A stretch of 64,000 nt of DNA, taken from Chitinophaga varians. Lineage in GTDB: Bacteria > Bacteroidota > Bacteroidia > Chitinophagales > Chitinophagaceae. This document shows, one piece after another, positions 24,452-33,533 of the stretch. Every line of letters starts with the position of its first letter. Positions within the stretch are counted from its first letter, which is position 1. Where the stretch lies: contig NZ_JABAIA010000003.1 in assembly GCF_012641275.1 (NCBI RefSeq), forward strand, positions 992,001 to 1,056,000, read 5' to 3'. The notes beneath the pieces were generated by a model that saw only the letters and a list, made by a program, of their open reading frames with translations, was not told the origin of the DNA and ran no database searches. A program made the translations under genes and the position numbers.

Positions 24452-24961
24452 ATGAAAAGGACAGCATGGTTTGACCGGTCATTTCCGGCTATTACAGACA
24501 ACGGCGTAATGCCGGACATCATTGAACGCCTCGCGGGCACACCTGCCCGCCTGGAGGAGCTGACCCGCGGTCTGGCGGAAGCGGTATTAGTCAATAAATC
24601 CGGAGAACAATGGTCTGTCAAGGAAGAAGCAGGGCACCTCTCTGATATGGAACCACTATGGTCCGGCCGGTTCGATGACTTTGTCAACGGGAAGGCGGAG
24701 TTACGTGTGGCGGACCTGACAAACCAACGTACGCATCAGGCCAACCACAACGCGACCGCGCTCGCAGAGCTGCTGCAGCGCTTCCGGGAGCAGCGGACAT
24801 TGCTGGTGAAAAAGCTGCTCGCACTGGATGAGGCACAGCTGGATAAAACCGCGCTGCATCCACGTTTGAAGACGCCGATGCGCATTATTGACCTGGCATA
24901 TTTTGTAGCCGAACATGATGACCATCATCTGGCAGGCATCCGGGAGAAGGCATCAGCCTAA
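24452..24961 (+). CDS. DinB-family protein
   Basis: A 169-aa four-helix-bundle protein starting MKRTAWFDRSFPAITDNGVM. The metal-ligand pattern of DinB/YfiT proteins is visible: His in EEAGHLSDMEPLW, and the C-terminal EHDDHHLAGI. These proteins bind a divalent metal; some are thiol transferases, most are uncharacterised. The gene starts 5 bp after the catB stop, so they are probably co-transcribed. Confidence 0.82.
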   Translation: MKRTAWFDRSFPAITDNGVMPDIIERLAGTPARLEELTRGLAEAVLVNKSGEQWSVKEEAGHLSDMEPLWSGRFDDFVNGKAELRVADLTNQRTHQANHNATALAELLQRFREQRTLLVKKLLALDEAQLDKTALHPRLKTPMRIIDLAYFVAEHDDHHLAGIREKASA

Positions 24962-25003
24962 AAATTTCTCCACGGCGTCGGTGAAGGTGAGCTGCCAATA
25001 ACG

Positions 25004-25011
25004 TATCTTGA
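25004..25011 (+). promoter_or_regulatory. Putative -7 box TATCTTGA
   Basis: It lies 26 bp before the ATG at 25037 and belongs to the same TATCTT-type series as 15953 and 36613. Confidence 0.35.
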
Positions 25012-25036
25012 CACCTGATAATAAAAAAGAAGTAAC

Positions 25037-25711
25037 ATGTCTGATTCAACAGCCCTGTCCGCGAAGGACCTTATCGCTCAATACGGCGGTATTGCACTGG
25101 ATAAACAGAATGATCTGTCAGCCGTTATCGGCGATAACAACTGGACCGTCGACCTCAGCGAAGGGGTGATCAGCTTCGGTGACCAGCTGACGTTCCCTAT
25201 CCAGATCATGGGCACTTTCTCCCATTCGTCTGAAACCTTCCTCTGGGGTTGGGCCAATACCCAGTCCGACCTCCCGGAAAACCTTTTGCAACAGGCAGCG
25301 CAACTAAAAGCCTACGGTGAAGAACATCAGTTGCCTTTGTTCACTACCGGCCAGTTTGAGTGTGCTATCAATGATGTACATTATATCGGACTGATAGCCT
25401 CCGGTATGTTTGGCTCCAGCGCCTACTATGTGGCGGATTATGGCAGCGGCGCGCTGCTGGTGACCATCAAAAGTGAAGTGGTCGACAAGGTGCGCACCGA
25501 CAGCCCGCAACGGGTGTTGACTGTTTTTCCACAGCTGATTTCTTTATTTGAAATGGACCATCAACAGGCGCTGGCCAGCTATCTCAAAGCCAAGGCATTT
25601 GACGTGATCATGAAAGAAAAGGAATTGTCTGCCACCTACAACGGCAGTACCATTGTAGCCACGTTCGATGAGCTACACCGGCTCGCAAGCCTCAACGGCC
25701 AACTCTCCTAA
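25037..25711 (+). CDS. DUF6882-like protein of unknown function
   Basis: A 224-aa soluble protein without signal peptide. The central part, FSHSSETFLWGWANTQSDLP, resembles DUF6882 proteins, which carry a conserved WxWAN motif; I am moderately sure of that family. No catalytic motif is evident. The start at 25037 is preceded by a purine-rich AAAAAAGAAG stretch, unusually good for this window. It ends in a textbook terminator. Confidence 0.7.
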   Translation: MSDSTALSAKDLIAQYGGIALDKQNDLSAVIGDNNWTVDLSEGVISFGDQLTFPIQIMGTFSHSSETFLWGWANTQSDLPENLLQQAAQLKAYGEEHQLPLFTTGQFECAINDVHYIGLIASGMFGSSAYYVADYGSGALLVTIKSEVVDKVRTDSPQRVLTVFPQLISLFEMDHQQALASYLKAKAFDVIMKEKELSATYNGSTIVATFDELHRLASLNGQLS

Positions 25712-25718
25712 AATACGG

Positions 25719-25745
25719 GTCCGGGAAAATTCCCGGACTTTTTTT
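25719..25745 (+). terminator. Intrinsic terminator
   Basis: GTCCGGGAAAATTCCCGGAC (25719-25738) is a perfect palindromic stem followed by seven T (25739-25745). Confidence 0.93.
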
Positions 25746-25764
25746 ATGCTGATATAAGGGTATT

Positions 25765-25850
25765 GTTCCATCATCGTGTATTAGTGGCAGTTAGTTAACA
25801 AACACTGGCCCCGCGCAGGCTGTATCACGAATATTTTATGATGATGGAAC
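25765..25850. repeat. Separated 11-bp inverted repeat in an intergenic region
   Basis: GTTCCATCATC (25765-25775) is the reverse complement of GATGATGGAAC (25840-25850), with 64 bp between. The right arm overlaps the triple-ATG start of a small ORF. Role unknown. Confidence 0.5.
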
Positions 25851-25990
25851 GTGCTTTTTATTATGCCATACTATGCTGGAAGGCTGCTGTCAGGCTCCTT
25901 TTCTTACCATGGTACCTGTTAGCGGTGACCGTGAAATTTTTAGGGAGATGTCTGCCGTTTGTCAACAGGAATAGTGCTGGAAGAAAGTGA
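25838..25990 (+). CDS. Candidate 50-aa membrane peptide
   Basis: Three consecutive ATG codons (25838, 25841, 25844) open a 50-codon frame: MMMERAFYYAILCWKAAVRL, then LFLPWYLLAVTVKFLGRC, then a short polar tail ending at a TGA (25988-25990). The middle is a single hydrophobic segment with flanking basic residues, as expected of a small inner-membrane protein. It lies 24 bp before the flavoprotein gene at 26015 and could be its leader cistron. The rest of the 25746-26014 gap holds only the inverted repeat. It may equally be chance. Confidence 0.35.
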   Translation: MMMERAFYYAILCWKAAVRLLFLPWYLLAVTVKFLGRCLPFVNRNSAGRK

Positions 25991-26014
25991 TGATTCCGCT
26001 TAGCTATTTCCGCC

Positions 26015-27574
26015 ATGACAAACAACAAAACAGCCATTATTATCGGCGCCGGCCCTGCGGGCCTGACAGCGGCTTACGAACTGCTTACCCGTACAGATAT
26101 TAAGCCTATTATCCTGGAAGCATCCGGAGATATTGGCGGTATATCCAAAACCGTCCGCTACAAAGGCAACCGTATAGACATCGGTGGCCACCGCTTCTTT
26201 TCGAAGTCAGACCGTGTGATGAACTGGTGGCTGCAAATCATGCCTATCGGCGCTCCGTCCGAACAGGTGCGTATCAGCTACCAGCGGAAAGAACGGACGC
26301 TTTCTGTGGCGGCTGAACAAAACACACCAAAAAATCCCGACCTGGTGATGCTGATCCGTGACCGTTTGTCCCGCATCTATTATCAGCGCAAACTATTCCT
26401 GTACCCGCTCACCATGTCTGTAAGCACCATCTCAAAGCTCGGCCTGTTGCGGCTTTGCAGGATCATGGTTTCGTATGGGTGTACCCGTGCCTTCTACCGG
26501 AAACAGGAAAAAACACTGGAAGATTTTTTTATCAAACGTTTCGGGAAAGTACTCTATAAGACTTTCTTCAAAGACTATACGGAGAAAGTTTGGGGAAAGC
26601 CCTGTAATGAAATAGATGCCGCCTGGGGACATCAACGGATCAAAAAATTGTCTGTCTCCAAAACCATTAAACATGCCCTGAAAAAAATGGCAGCGCCCAA
26701 AAAGCCGGCAGACATCCATCAGAAAGAAACGGAAACCAGCCTGATAGAACGTTTCCTGTATCCAAAATACGGACCGGGACAGCTCTGGGAAGAAGTGGCG
26801 GATCGCATCAAAGCCATGGGCGGGGAAATACACATGCACCAGGAAGTAAAAGGCATCCACCTGGAAGACGGTCGTGTTACCGGCGTGGAAACGGCCGCAC
26901 AACGGTTTGAGGGGGATTACTGCTTCTCCACCATGCCGGTGAAAGACCTGGTGGCCGCCATGAAAGGCCCTGTGCCACAGCGCGTGCGTGATATCGCCGC
27001 TGGTCTGGAATACCGCGACTTTGTGACGATAGGGCTTCTGCTCGATAAATTGGTGATAGAACAACAACATGGCCTGATCAAAGACAACTGGATCTATATA
27101 CAGGAAAACGATGTCAAAGTGGGACGGTTGCAGATCTTCAATAACTGGAGCCCGTTCATGGTCAGCGACCCGGACCGCGTATGGATAGGACTGGAATACT
27201 TCTGCAACGAAGGCGATGAATTGTGGGCCATGGACGACCAGCGCTTTATTAACTTTGGTATCGATGAGCTCCATAAAATTGGTATCATCCGGCGGGAGCA
27301 TGTGAGAGACAGCACCATCGTGCGCATGAAGAAGACTTATCCCGCTTATTTTGGCACCTACCAGCAGTTTGATGAGCTGCGGGAATATACGGACACGGTC
27401 CGTAACTTGTTCCTTGTGGGCCGCAATGGCATGCATAAATACAACAATGCAGACCACTCTATGCTGACCGCCATGACAGCGGTAGACAACATCATACAAG
27501 GCGTCGCCAGCCGGGACAACATCTGGGGCATCAATACAGAACAGGAATATCACGAAGAAAAACAGGCAGTATGA
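26015..27574 (+). CDS. FAD-dependent oxidoreductase, UDP-galactopyranose mutase-like
   Basis: A 519-aa flavoprotein. The dinucleotide-binding motif is [17 protein letters not shown] (G11, G13, G16), then an acidic end and [16 protein letters not shown], a pattern shared by UDP-galactopyranose mutases and protoporphyrinogen oxidase-like amino oxidases. The C-terminus has a second FAD-contact region ([19 protein letters not shown]). In many genomes members lie beside glycosyltransferases, as here: its stop overlaps the start of a polytopic GT-C-like gene (ATGA, 27571). A role in making a modified sugar nucleotide for surface glycans is a reasonable inference. The true reaction is not known. Confidence 0.82.
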   Translation: MTNNKTAIIIGAGPAGLTAAYELLTRTDIKPIILEASGDIGGISKTVRYKGNRIDIGGHRFFSKSDRVMNWWLQIMPIGAPSEQVRISYQRKERTLSVAAEQNTPKNPDLVMLIRDRLSRIYYQRKLFLYPLTMSVSTISKLGLLRLCRIMVSYGCTRAFYRKQEKTLEDFFIKRFGKVLYKTFFKDYTEKVWGKPCNEIDAAWGHQRIKKLSVSKTIKHALKKMAAPKKPADIHQKETETSLIERFLYPKYGPGQLWEEVADRIKAMGGEIHMHQEVKGIHLEDGRVTGVETAAQRFEGDYCFSTMPVKDLVAAMKGPVPQRVRDIAAGLEYRDFVTIGLLLDKLVIEQQHGLIKDNWIYIQENDVKVGRLQIFNNWSPFMVSDPDRVWIGLEYFCNEGDELWAMDDQRFINFGIDELHKIGIIRREHVRDSTIVRMKKTYPAYFGTYQQFDELREYTDTVRNLFLVGRNGMHKYNNADHSMLTAMTAVDNIIQGVASRDNIWGINTEQEYHEEKQAV

Positions 27575-29448
27575 AAAAATGGAAACAATACGATTATCTG
27601 ATCTGCGCGCTGGTATTTGTGCTCGTTTCGCTGATATGGTCGCAGCTCTCCAACTACACCTGGGATGATGACGCCATCAGCCGCTTTCTGAACGTGCAGG
27701 ACGCCGGCAAACATCCGAAAGAATTTCTTTCCTCCTGGAACAGGCCCTTGTTTGTGGTGTTGTTTTATTTGCCGGTGCAGCTTTTCGGAAGGATGGGTGT
27801 GGTGGTAACGATGGTATTGCTGACAGCAGGATCAGGTATTTTACTGTACAGGGCGCTCAAACATAAAGGCGTGCCGCATGCTGTGGTAGTCATGGTTTTC
27901 TTATTATTCCAGACATTTTTGTTTGGTATTTCCAGAGATGCGATGACAGAGCCGCTGGCCTCTTTTTTAGTCTGCCTGGGTATTTACTTTTTATACCGCA
28001 AACAGTTTGGCTGGTTTGCGCTGGTAGGAGGACTGCTGCCGCTGGCCCGTCCGGAAGGGGTGCTGTTCCTGCCTTTCTGGTTGTTCCCTTTGTTGCAGCA
28101 GCGGATGTACCGGTATATTCCTTTGCTGGGCGCCGGCCTGGCGGCATGGGGCCTGGGACTGTTCATATATACCGGCCAACCATTGGCGCTGGTGCAGGAG
28201 ATGCTGTCCAGCGGTGAGAAGAAGAACCGTTATGGACATGTGGGTCTCACCCATCATATTGGCAAGTATGTGTACGTACTGGGCCCGGTGGCTTTTTTCT
28301 TTTTTCTCTGGGGATACCTGGAGCATTTAAAGAAGATGCTGGCTGATTATTTTATCGTGTTGCAGTTTACCGTTGGATTTCTGATCTATGTCATTTTCGC
28401 GGTGTATATGGACCTGGGACAGTCGGGCGGCGCCTTGCGCAACCTGATCACACTGGCGCCTTTTGCAGCCGTGATCTGCGTGTATGGTTTTAACTATTGG
28501 TGGGACATGTTTACAGTGCCTGCCGTTACAAAAAAGAATGTTAGGCCGGCGAGGCCCCGCGACCGCAAAGAGTTATGGGTATTCGTAGTGTTTATCCTGC
28601 TTGTGGCGTGGCTGAGTTTTACGAACGAATTGCATTTGCGGCAGACATATAACCCTGACAAGAAAGACTATACGATATTTAAAGCATTGGTGGTATGCTG
28701 TCTGCTGGCTGTTTTGCCGGTGTTCTCCAAAAAGAGAAAACCCCCGTATGGCATAGCTGCCGCGTTGTTGGTGTGGCAGGTGTTGTTTACGCTGTACTAC
28801 GAAAATCCTGACAGTCATGGTAACCAGGAACGAGGGGGCATGAACGACATGACCGCCTTTGTGGGGAGTGGGCCGTTGCGGCAGCAGAAAGTGTACTGCA
28901 ACCATCCGTGGTATTTCTGGGCTGCGGGGCGCCATCCTAATGACACTGTGCACACCGGTAGCATATCGGCCGCCGGCAAAGCGGCGATGCAGCCGGGGCA
29001 GCTGGTCATCTGGGAATCGCACTATACCGGTGAGAACTATACGAATATGCCGGTCAACGTCTTCCTGAATGACAGCACTTTTGCGCCTGTGTATGTCATA
29101 CAGAACCGTGAGAGAGAAGCCCTGGCGGTGTTGTTCGTGAAGTTGTGGCCGCAGCCTGCGGACAATGACCGTTTCTTCGCCTCGCTGATGCAGGCATATC
29201 CGAAAGAAGAGCGCCTGTTGTATTTCAAAGGCGTGTATGAGCGTGACAGGAAGAAGGACGTGGCACAGTCAATAGCTGATTTTACCGCCGCGCTGGCGCT
29301 GAAACCCGCGGAGCCGGACGTGTATCTGGGCCGCGGTGTCAGCTGGCTGATGCTGAACGACCGTCCCAAAGCCTGTCAGGACCTGCAACAGGCCGCGATA
29401 TTAGGTTCGCAGCAGGCGCCTCAGTTACTGAAAACATATTGTAAGTAG
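27571..29448 (+). CDS. Polytopic GT-C-like glycosyltransferase with C-terminal TPR-like tail
   Basis: A 625-aa membrane protein with about 11 hydrophobic segments. The first periplasmic loop carries acidic residues (WDDDAISR, residues 31-38), as in GT-C transferases that use lipid-linked sugars. [20 protein letters not shown] resembles the mannosyltransferase/PMT-like group. The last ~120 residues are soluble and include a TPR-like unit ([23 protein letters not shown] split across two helices). It is translationally coupled to the preceding flavoprotein, so the pair probably builds or transfers one sugar. Acceptor unknown. Confidence 0.75.
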   Translation: MKKWKQYDYLICALVFVLVSLIWSQLSNYTWDDDAISRFLNVQDAGKHPKEFLSSWNRPLFVVLFYLPVQLFGRMGVVVTMVLLTAGSGILLYRALKHKGVPHAVVVMVFLLFQTFLFGISRDAMTEPLASFLVCLGIYFLYRKQFGWFALVGGLLPLARPEGVLFLPFWLFPLLQQRMYRYIPLLGAGLAAWGLGLFIYTGQPLALVQEMLSSGEKKNRYGHVGLTHHIGKYVYVLGPVAFFFFLWGYLEHLKKMLADYFIVLQFTVGFLIYVIFAVYMDLGQSGGALRNLITLAPFAAVICVYGFNYWWDMFTVPAVTKKNVRPARPRDRKELWVFVVFILLVAWLSFTNELHLRQTYNPDKKDYTIFKALVVCCLLAVLPVFSKKRKPPYGIAAALLVWQVLFTLYYENPDSHGNQERGGMNDMTAFVGSGPLRQQKVYCNHPWYFWAAGRHPNDTVHTGSISAAGKAAMQPGQLVIWESHYTGENYTNMPVNVFLNDSTFAPVYVIQNREREALAVLFVKLWPQPADNDRFFASLMQAYPKEERLLYFKGVYERDRKKDVAQSIADFTAALALKPAEPDVYLGRGVSWLMLNDRPKACQDLQQAAILGSQQAPQLLKTYCK

Positions 29449-29455
29449 CCGGTAA

Positions 29456-29517
29456 ACTGGACTACCGGTCCGTTTAATACTGGACTACTACTTGCATTGG
29501 AGAGACTGCTATTTTTG
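29456..29517 (+). promoter_or_regulatory. Control region of the GNAT gene: 10-bp direct repeat plus -7 box
   Basis: ACTGGACTAC occurs at 29456-29465 and 29479-29488, 23 bp apart (about two helical turns). CCGGTA/TACCGG around the first copy form an inverted repeat. TATTTTTG (29510-29517) is a perfect -7 box, 18 bp before the ATG at 29535. Confidence 0.55.
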
Positions 29518-29534
29518 TAGTCTTATCTGGAGAA

Positions 29535-30278
29535 ATGGAACAAGAAGAAAAACATATTATCGGAAACCTGTTTGAACATTGGGCGTACGTAGGGGAGCGG
29601 GCGGGACTGCTCACTACGGCGCCTTCCTATAAAGCCATCATGCCGGAAGGATCTGACTGGCCGCGGCGTGTATTCGATGTACAAAATACAACGGCACTGA
29701 CGGAAATATCCACTCAAATCAAAGCGGGGCTGTTGCCCGATGCGGTCACCTTTACGGCATCTGTAGCCGAAGCTTTCGGACCACAGCTGGCCGCAGCAGG
29801 CTTTCAGCCTAAAATGACATTGCAGGGCATGATCATCTATCTGCGGGAAAACCCGCCGGGAGCGTGTTCTGACAAGATCGTTTTCCGGTTGGCGGAAAGT
29901 GAAGCAGACGCTCACACCTTCGCCACTATTGCAGCAGGCTCTTTTAATTATCGTGTAGACGGCGCCGTAGTGGCCCGTTTGCTTGGACAGGAAAATAAAA
30001 TCAAAGTCTTTACCGGCACGGTTGATGGCGCTCCGGCATGTAGCGGGCTGATATACTATGATGAAGCCGGTAATGCCGGACTGCATTTTATCGGTACGCT
30101 GCCGGAATTCAGGGGCAAAGGCCTGGCCGCTGCGATGACAACGCGGTTGCTGCAGGAATGTGTGGAAGACGGCAGGCGTTACTGCGTGCTGCACGCTTCC
30201 AAAGCGGGGCTGCCCATTTATACCCGCCTTGGCTTTGAACCAGTGAAAGAGGTGATCACTTACGCACATACTATATAA
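29535..30278 (+). CDS. GNAT-family N-acetyltransferase
   Basis: A 247-aa protein. Residues about 115-247 form a GNAT domain with the acetyl-CoA motif EFRGKGLAAAMTTRLLQEC (RxxGxG/A type) and a closing YTRLGFEPVKEVITYAH. The N-terminal ~110 residues are a less conserved extension often seen in two-domain GNAT proteins. The acetyl acceptor is unknown. The promoter region carries a striking direct repeat, suggesting dedicated control. Confidence 0.87.
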   Translation: MEQEEKHIIGNLFEHWAYVGERAGLLTTAPSYKAIMPEGSDWPRRVFDVQNTTALTEISTQIKAGLLPDAVTFTASVAEAFGPQLAAAGFQPKMTLQGMIIYLRENPPGACSDKIVFRLAESEADAHTFATIAAGSFNYRVDGAVVARLLGQENKIKVFTGTVDGAPACSGLIYYDEAGNAGLHFIGTLPEFRGKGLAAAMTTRLLQECVEDGRRYCVLHASKAGLPIYTRLGFEPVKEVITYAHTI

Positions 30279-30296
30279 AACCAATAATAAGAAGAA

Positions 30297-30320
30297 GGCT
30301 TCCCCCGTCTGAGGGAAGCC
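30297..30320. terminator. Hairpin between convergent GNAT and SDR genes
   Basis: GGCTTCCC (30297-30304) pairs with GGGAAGCC (30313-30320) around an 8-base loop. There is no long T-run on either side; its place between convergent stops supports a bidirectional terminator. Confidence 0.7.
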
Positions 30321-30346
30321 GTTATCTGAATGGGTTAGTAAGACAA

Positions 30347-31105
30347 TTATCTGGCGGAAGAACCACCGTCGATCACATACTGGGCGCCGGATATAAACTG
30401 GCTGTCGTCAGATCCGAGGAACAGCACCAGTTTGGCGATTTCCAGCGGTTGTGCATAGCGCCCCAGCGGAATACCGGCAGCAAACATTTTATGCATCTCT
30501 TCCCCTTTGCCCGGCTCATAGCCCTCTTCAATGGAGCGCATCATCCGGTTGTCTACCGGTGACGGGTGTATACTGTTAACACGTATCTTACGGGGAGCGG
30601 CTTCCAACGCGGCTGTCTTCATAATGCCAAGGGTGGCATGTTTGCTGGTCGTATAAGCCACGAAGTTAGGCGATGCGCCAAGACCGGCCACAGAAGAAGT
30701 GATGATCATACTGGCACCATCGTTCATTTGCGGCAGCACATATTTACAGCCCAGGAAAACACCTTTGACATTGACGGCCATCACCTTGTCAAATACATCC
30801 TCAGGGAACTCGGTAATGGGTTTTACTACGCCTTCAATACCAGCGTTGTTAAAGAAAATATCAATCTTTCCGAACTTTTTGACGGCTTCCCGGGCATATC
30901 GCTCCACATCGGCGGCGACGGTAACATCAGCTGTAACATAGGCTGCATCAGGGCCCAGCCCGGATACCGCTTTTTGTAAAGCGGATTCGTCAAGGTCTAC
31001 CAGTATTACCTTGGCACCTTCTTCAATGAATAATTTTGCGGTCGTCTGGCCGATGCTTCCTGCTCCGCCCGTGATAAGGGCTACTTTGTTTTCCAATCGT
31101 TTCAT
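30347..31105 (-). CDS. Short-chain dehydrogenase/reductase (classical SDR)
   Basis: A 252-aa protein of usual SDR length. The cofactor motif is TGGAGSIG at residues 12-19, with NNAG near 90, a serine in TSSVAG and the catalytic YTTSK. Asp at the end of the second strand (ILVDLDE) predicts NAD(H) preference. The usual PG after the active site reads HPSPVDNRMM here. It probably oxidises or reduces a small alcohol or ketone; substrate unknown. Single gene, convergent with the GNAT gene. Confidence 0.92.
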   Translation of the reverse strand: MKRLENKVALITGGAGSIGQTTAKLFIEEGAKVILVDLDESALQKAVSGLGPDAAYVTADVTVAADVERYAREAVKKFGKIDIFFNNAGIEGVVKPITEFPEDVFDKVMAVNVKGVFLGCKYVLPQMNDGASMIITSSVAGLGASPNFVAYTTSKHATLGIMKTAALEAAPRKIRVNSIHPSPVDNRMMRSIEEGYEPGKGEEMHKMFAAGIPLGRYAQPLEIAKLVLFLGSDDSQFISGAQYVIDGGSSAR

Positions 31106-31311
31106 GACAATATATTTTTAAGATAATACCATCTCGACAAATAACAACAACAGGAATAGCAGTGTGTAGGAGGTAAATAAGCCCGCGGGGTAGTTTTCGA
31201 TGAGGCAAATATACAACATAATGCCAGGGGCACAGGGCAGTTTACCGGAGTTTTAACGTTTTTGTAAGATATGGGAATAATAGTCTATGGTAATTGTCAA
31301 TAGTTCTTTCT

Positions 31312-31319
31312 TATCTTAG
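31312..31319 (+). promoter_or_regulatory. Putative -7 box TATCTTAG
   Basis: It lies 18 bp before the ATG at 31338. TTG at 31294-31296 is 15 bp upstream, slightly short for a -33. Confidence 0.4.
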
Positions 31320-31337
31320 TACAAAACCTATTTGAAC

Positions 31338-31817
31338 ATGAAATACAAAGTAATGTTGTGCGCACTGTTAATGACAGCCGGTCTGGCTGCGACAGCACAA
31401 CCCCCGAAAGGAAAAGCGACCCTCAATACCACTTATGGTGCCGGTACTACGGCAGCCGGCGCTATAGATGCGTCCAAACTCCCTTCCCTGTTGAATAACG
31501 ACACTGGTAAAGTTGCAGTGAAAATCAAAGCACAGGTGCTGGACGTATGTCCAAAAAAAGGATGCTGGATGCAGCTGAAAGTAAATGACAGCACCACGGC
31601 GTTTGTGAAGATGAAAGAGTATGCCTTCTTTGTTCCGCTCGATATCAAAGGAAAAACCATTGTGCTGGACGGCGAAGCCTATCAGCATATTACCTCAGTG
31701 GAAGAATTACAACACTATGCCAAAGACGCCAGGAAGCCGCAACAGGAGATCGACGCCATTACCGCGCCCAAAAGGGAAATAAGATATACCGCCAGCGGCA
31801 TACGGGTAGTGGAATAA
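31338..31817 (+). CDS. DUF4920-domain exported protein
   Basis: The ATG at 31338 (MKYKVMLCALLMTAGLAATA) starts a signal peptide; the mature part begins near QPPKGK. The conserved DUF4920 core VLDVCPKKGCWMQL has Cys71 and Cys76 in a CxxxxC arrangement, followed by FVPLDIKGKTIVLDG. This domain is widespread in Bacteroidota and resembles OB-fold periplasmic proteins; the cysteines may bind a metal or form a disulfide. It is 53 bp upstream of the methyltransferase gene, with a hairpin (31824-31846) between. Confidence 0.85.
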   Translation: MKYKVMLCALLMTAGLAATAQPPKGKATLNTTYGAGTTAAGAIDASKLPSLLNNDTGKVAVKIKAQVLDVCPKKGCWMQLKVNDSTTAFVKMKEYAFFVPLDIKGKTIVLDGEAYQHITSVEELQHYAKDARKPQQEIDAITAPKREIRYTASGIRVVE

Positions 31818-31823
31818 GAACAA

Positions 31824-31846
31824 CCGCCGGTGGTATATACCGGCGG
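31824..31846. terminator. Weak hairpin between DUF4920 and methyltransferase genes
   Basis: CCGCCGGT (31824-31831) pairs with ACCGGCGG (31839-31846). No T-run follows, so termination may be partial. Confidence 0.4.
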
Positions 31847-31870
31847 TGGAATAAAAATCAAAATAGCTAT

Positions 31871-32671
31871 ATGCAGGACAAAGCCTCAAAAAGGGCTACC
31901 ATGCCAAAAGGAACGTCCATTATCCTGGACGACAGAACATTACAAACCAGTTACGCGACATTGCTGCCATTGTTGAAACCCGGTATGCATGTGCTGGACG
32001 TAGGTTGCGGTACCGGTGCTATCACCGCCGGCATCGCAGACATTGTAGGAGAACACGGAAGCGCTACCGGTATAGACGCCAACGAACACCTGATCGCTAA
32101 AGGACTGGAAGATCAAAAAGATGTGGCCAACCTGCAACTGCTCACGGCTGACCTGTACACCTGGCAGCCCCACAGAAAATATGATGTGATTGTTTCAGCA
32201 CGGGTATTACAATGGCTGAATGATCCGCTGGCGGCGCTGCTGCGCTTCCGCGAATTGCTGGTGCCCGGCGGTTATGTGTCTATCCTGGACTATAACCATA
32301 CAAAACTGGAATGGGACCCCGCCCCGCCGGCCAGTATGCAGCGCTTCTATGATGCCTTCCTCCGGTGGCGCGCAGATGCGGGAATGGACAACAAAATAGC
32401 GGACAATCTGCCGGCACTTTTTGAAAAAGCAGGTTACCGCAATATCCAGTCCTATAACGCAGATGAAAAGTACAGCAGGGCGGAAGCCGGCTTCACCAAT
32501 AAGGCGGCCATCTGGTCAAAAGTGGCGGAGCTGAGAGGCCCGCAGGTGGTGGAACACGGGTTCATCTCCGAAGCTGAAAGACTACAGGCCATCGAAGAAT
32601 ATGATGCCTGGACGCTCCAGTCGGCGCAGTCCATGACCATGAAGCTGAAAGACGTACAAGCCAGCCTTTAA
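31871..32671 (+). CDS. Class I SAM-dependent methyltransferase
   Basis: A 266-aa protein with the Rossmann motif I VLDVGCGTGAITAGI near residues 40-54, an acidic end of strand 2 (GIDANEHLI), and motif IV-like YDVIVSARVLQWLNDP. The C-terminal third is helical. It matches UbiE/Methyltransf_11-type enzymes acting on small molecules. An in-frame ATG at residue 11 (MPKGTSIILDD) is a possible alternative start. Followed by a strong terminator. Confidence 0.88.
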   Translation: MQDKASKRATMPKGTSIILDDRTLQTSYATLLPLLKPGMHVLDVGCGTGAITAGIADIVGEHGSATGIDANEHLIAKGLEDQKDVANLQLLTADLYTWQPHRKYDVIVSARVLQWLNDPLAALLRFRELLVPGGYVSILDYNHTKLEWDPAPPASMQRFYDAFLRWRADAGMDNKIADNLPALFEKAGYRNIQSYNADEKYSRAEAGFTNKAAIWSKVAELRGPQVVEHGFISEAERLQAIEEYDAWTLQSAQSMTMKLKDVQASL

Positions 32672-32688
32672 CAGGGCTGATCATGATA

Positions 32689-32728
32689 ATAACGGCCCGC
32701 CGGTAACACCGGGGGCCGTTATCTTTTT
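32689..32728 (+). terminator. Intrinsic terminator after the methyltransferase gene
   Basis: ATAACGGCCC (32689-32698) pairs with GGGCCGTTAT (32713-32722), with inner CCGG/CCGG pairing, followed by CTTTTT. Confidence 0.88.
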
Positions 32729-32811
32729 ATCTACTGGTTTCCCGGTATTTTTGGTGCTGACCCTTCTTCATGTAAGGATATTGTAGCATTTTTACAAAAA
32801 CTGTAGTGCCC

Positions 32812-33462
32812 ATGTCGCTGATGAATGACAATATCGTCCTCGCCATTGTTGATGACCATCCTATCGTGATCGAAGGATTAAGGACGCTCCTGAAAGAAGA
32901 ACCGCAGATATCCATTGCAGGCAGCTTTACGCGTGGCAAAGACTTCATGGACTTTTTACAACACAACAGAGTGGACCTGGTATTGCTGGACATCATGCTG
33001 CCCGACACCAGCGGAATGGACCTTTGCCGGGATATAAAAAAGCTGTCGCCGGAAACAGTCGTGCTGGCGTTAAGCAACCATACCGAACGCAGTATCATCC
33101 TCCAGATACTACAGAATGGGGCCAGCGGCTACCTCGTAAAGAACGTCTCCTCCACGGAGTTGCTCAACTGCCTGAAAGAGGCGCTGAAAGGAGAGATCGC
33201 TTTCAGCAGGGAAGTAAAGGAAATTATTACCCGTCCTTCACAACATGAATTCAAACAGGTACCTGCATTGACCAAACGGGAAAAACAGATATTGCAATTG
33301 GTGTCACAGGGCAAAACCACGCCTGTGATGGCGCAGGAGCTGAATGTAAGCCCGTTGACCATCGAAACGCACCGCCGTAACCTGTTGCAGAAATTTGATG
33401 TGAAAAATGTGGCGGAACTTATCATGGCCGCTGTTCAGCATAAAATGATCACCGGGTATTGA
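32812..33462 (+). CDS. NarL/FixJ-type response regulator, orphan
   Basis: A 216-aa protein from the ATG at 32812 (32821 is also possible; the longer frame starts with GTG at 32806). The receiver domain has the acidic pocket IVDDHP and phospho-acceptor Asp60 (LVLLDIMLP), with the conserved lysine in GYLVKN. The LuxR-type HTH is LTKREKQILQLVSQGKTTPV and IETHRRNLLQKFDVKN. No histidine kinase gene lies next to it, so its partner is elsewhere. It is probably a transcription factor switched by phosphorylation. Confidence 0.93.
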   Translation: MSLMNDNIVLAIVDDHPIVIEGLRTLLKEEPQISIAGSFTRGKDFMDFLQHNRVDLVLLDIMLPDTSGMDLCRDIKKLSPETVVLALSNHTERSIILQILQNGASGYLVKNVSSTELLNCLKEALKGEIAFSREVKEIITRPSQHEFKQVPALTKREKQILQLVSQGKTTPVMAQELNVSPLTIETHRRNLLQKFDVKNVAELIMAAVQHKMITGY

Positions 33463-33533
33463 CCCGTGCCCCTTTCTTCTGTTTATTCGGCAGTATGCAT
33501 AACAGAATTTTTTTTCTACTTTGTACGCGCTGA

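Noticed and set aside
26432..27553. 373-aa minus-strand ORF
   Set aside because: Antisense to the UDP-galactopyranose mutase-like gene, which has clear motifs; shadow ORFs of this length arise easily in this GC range.
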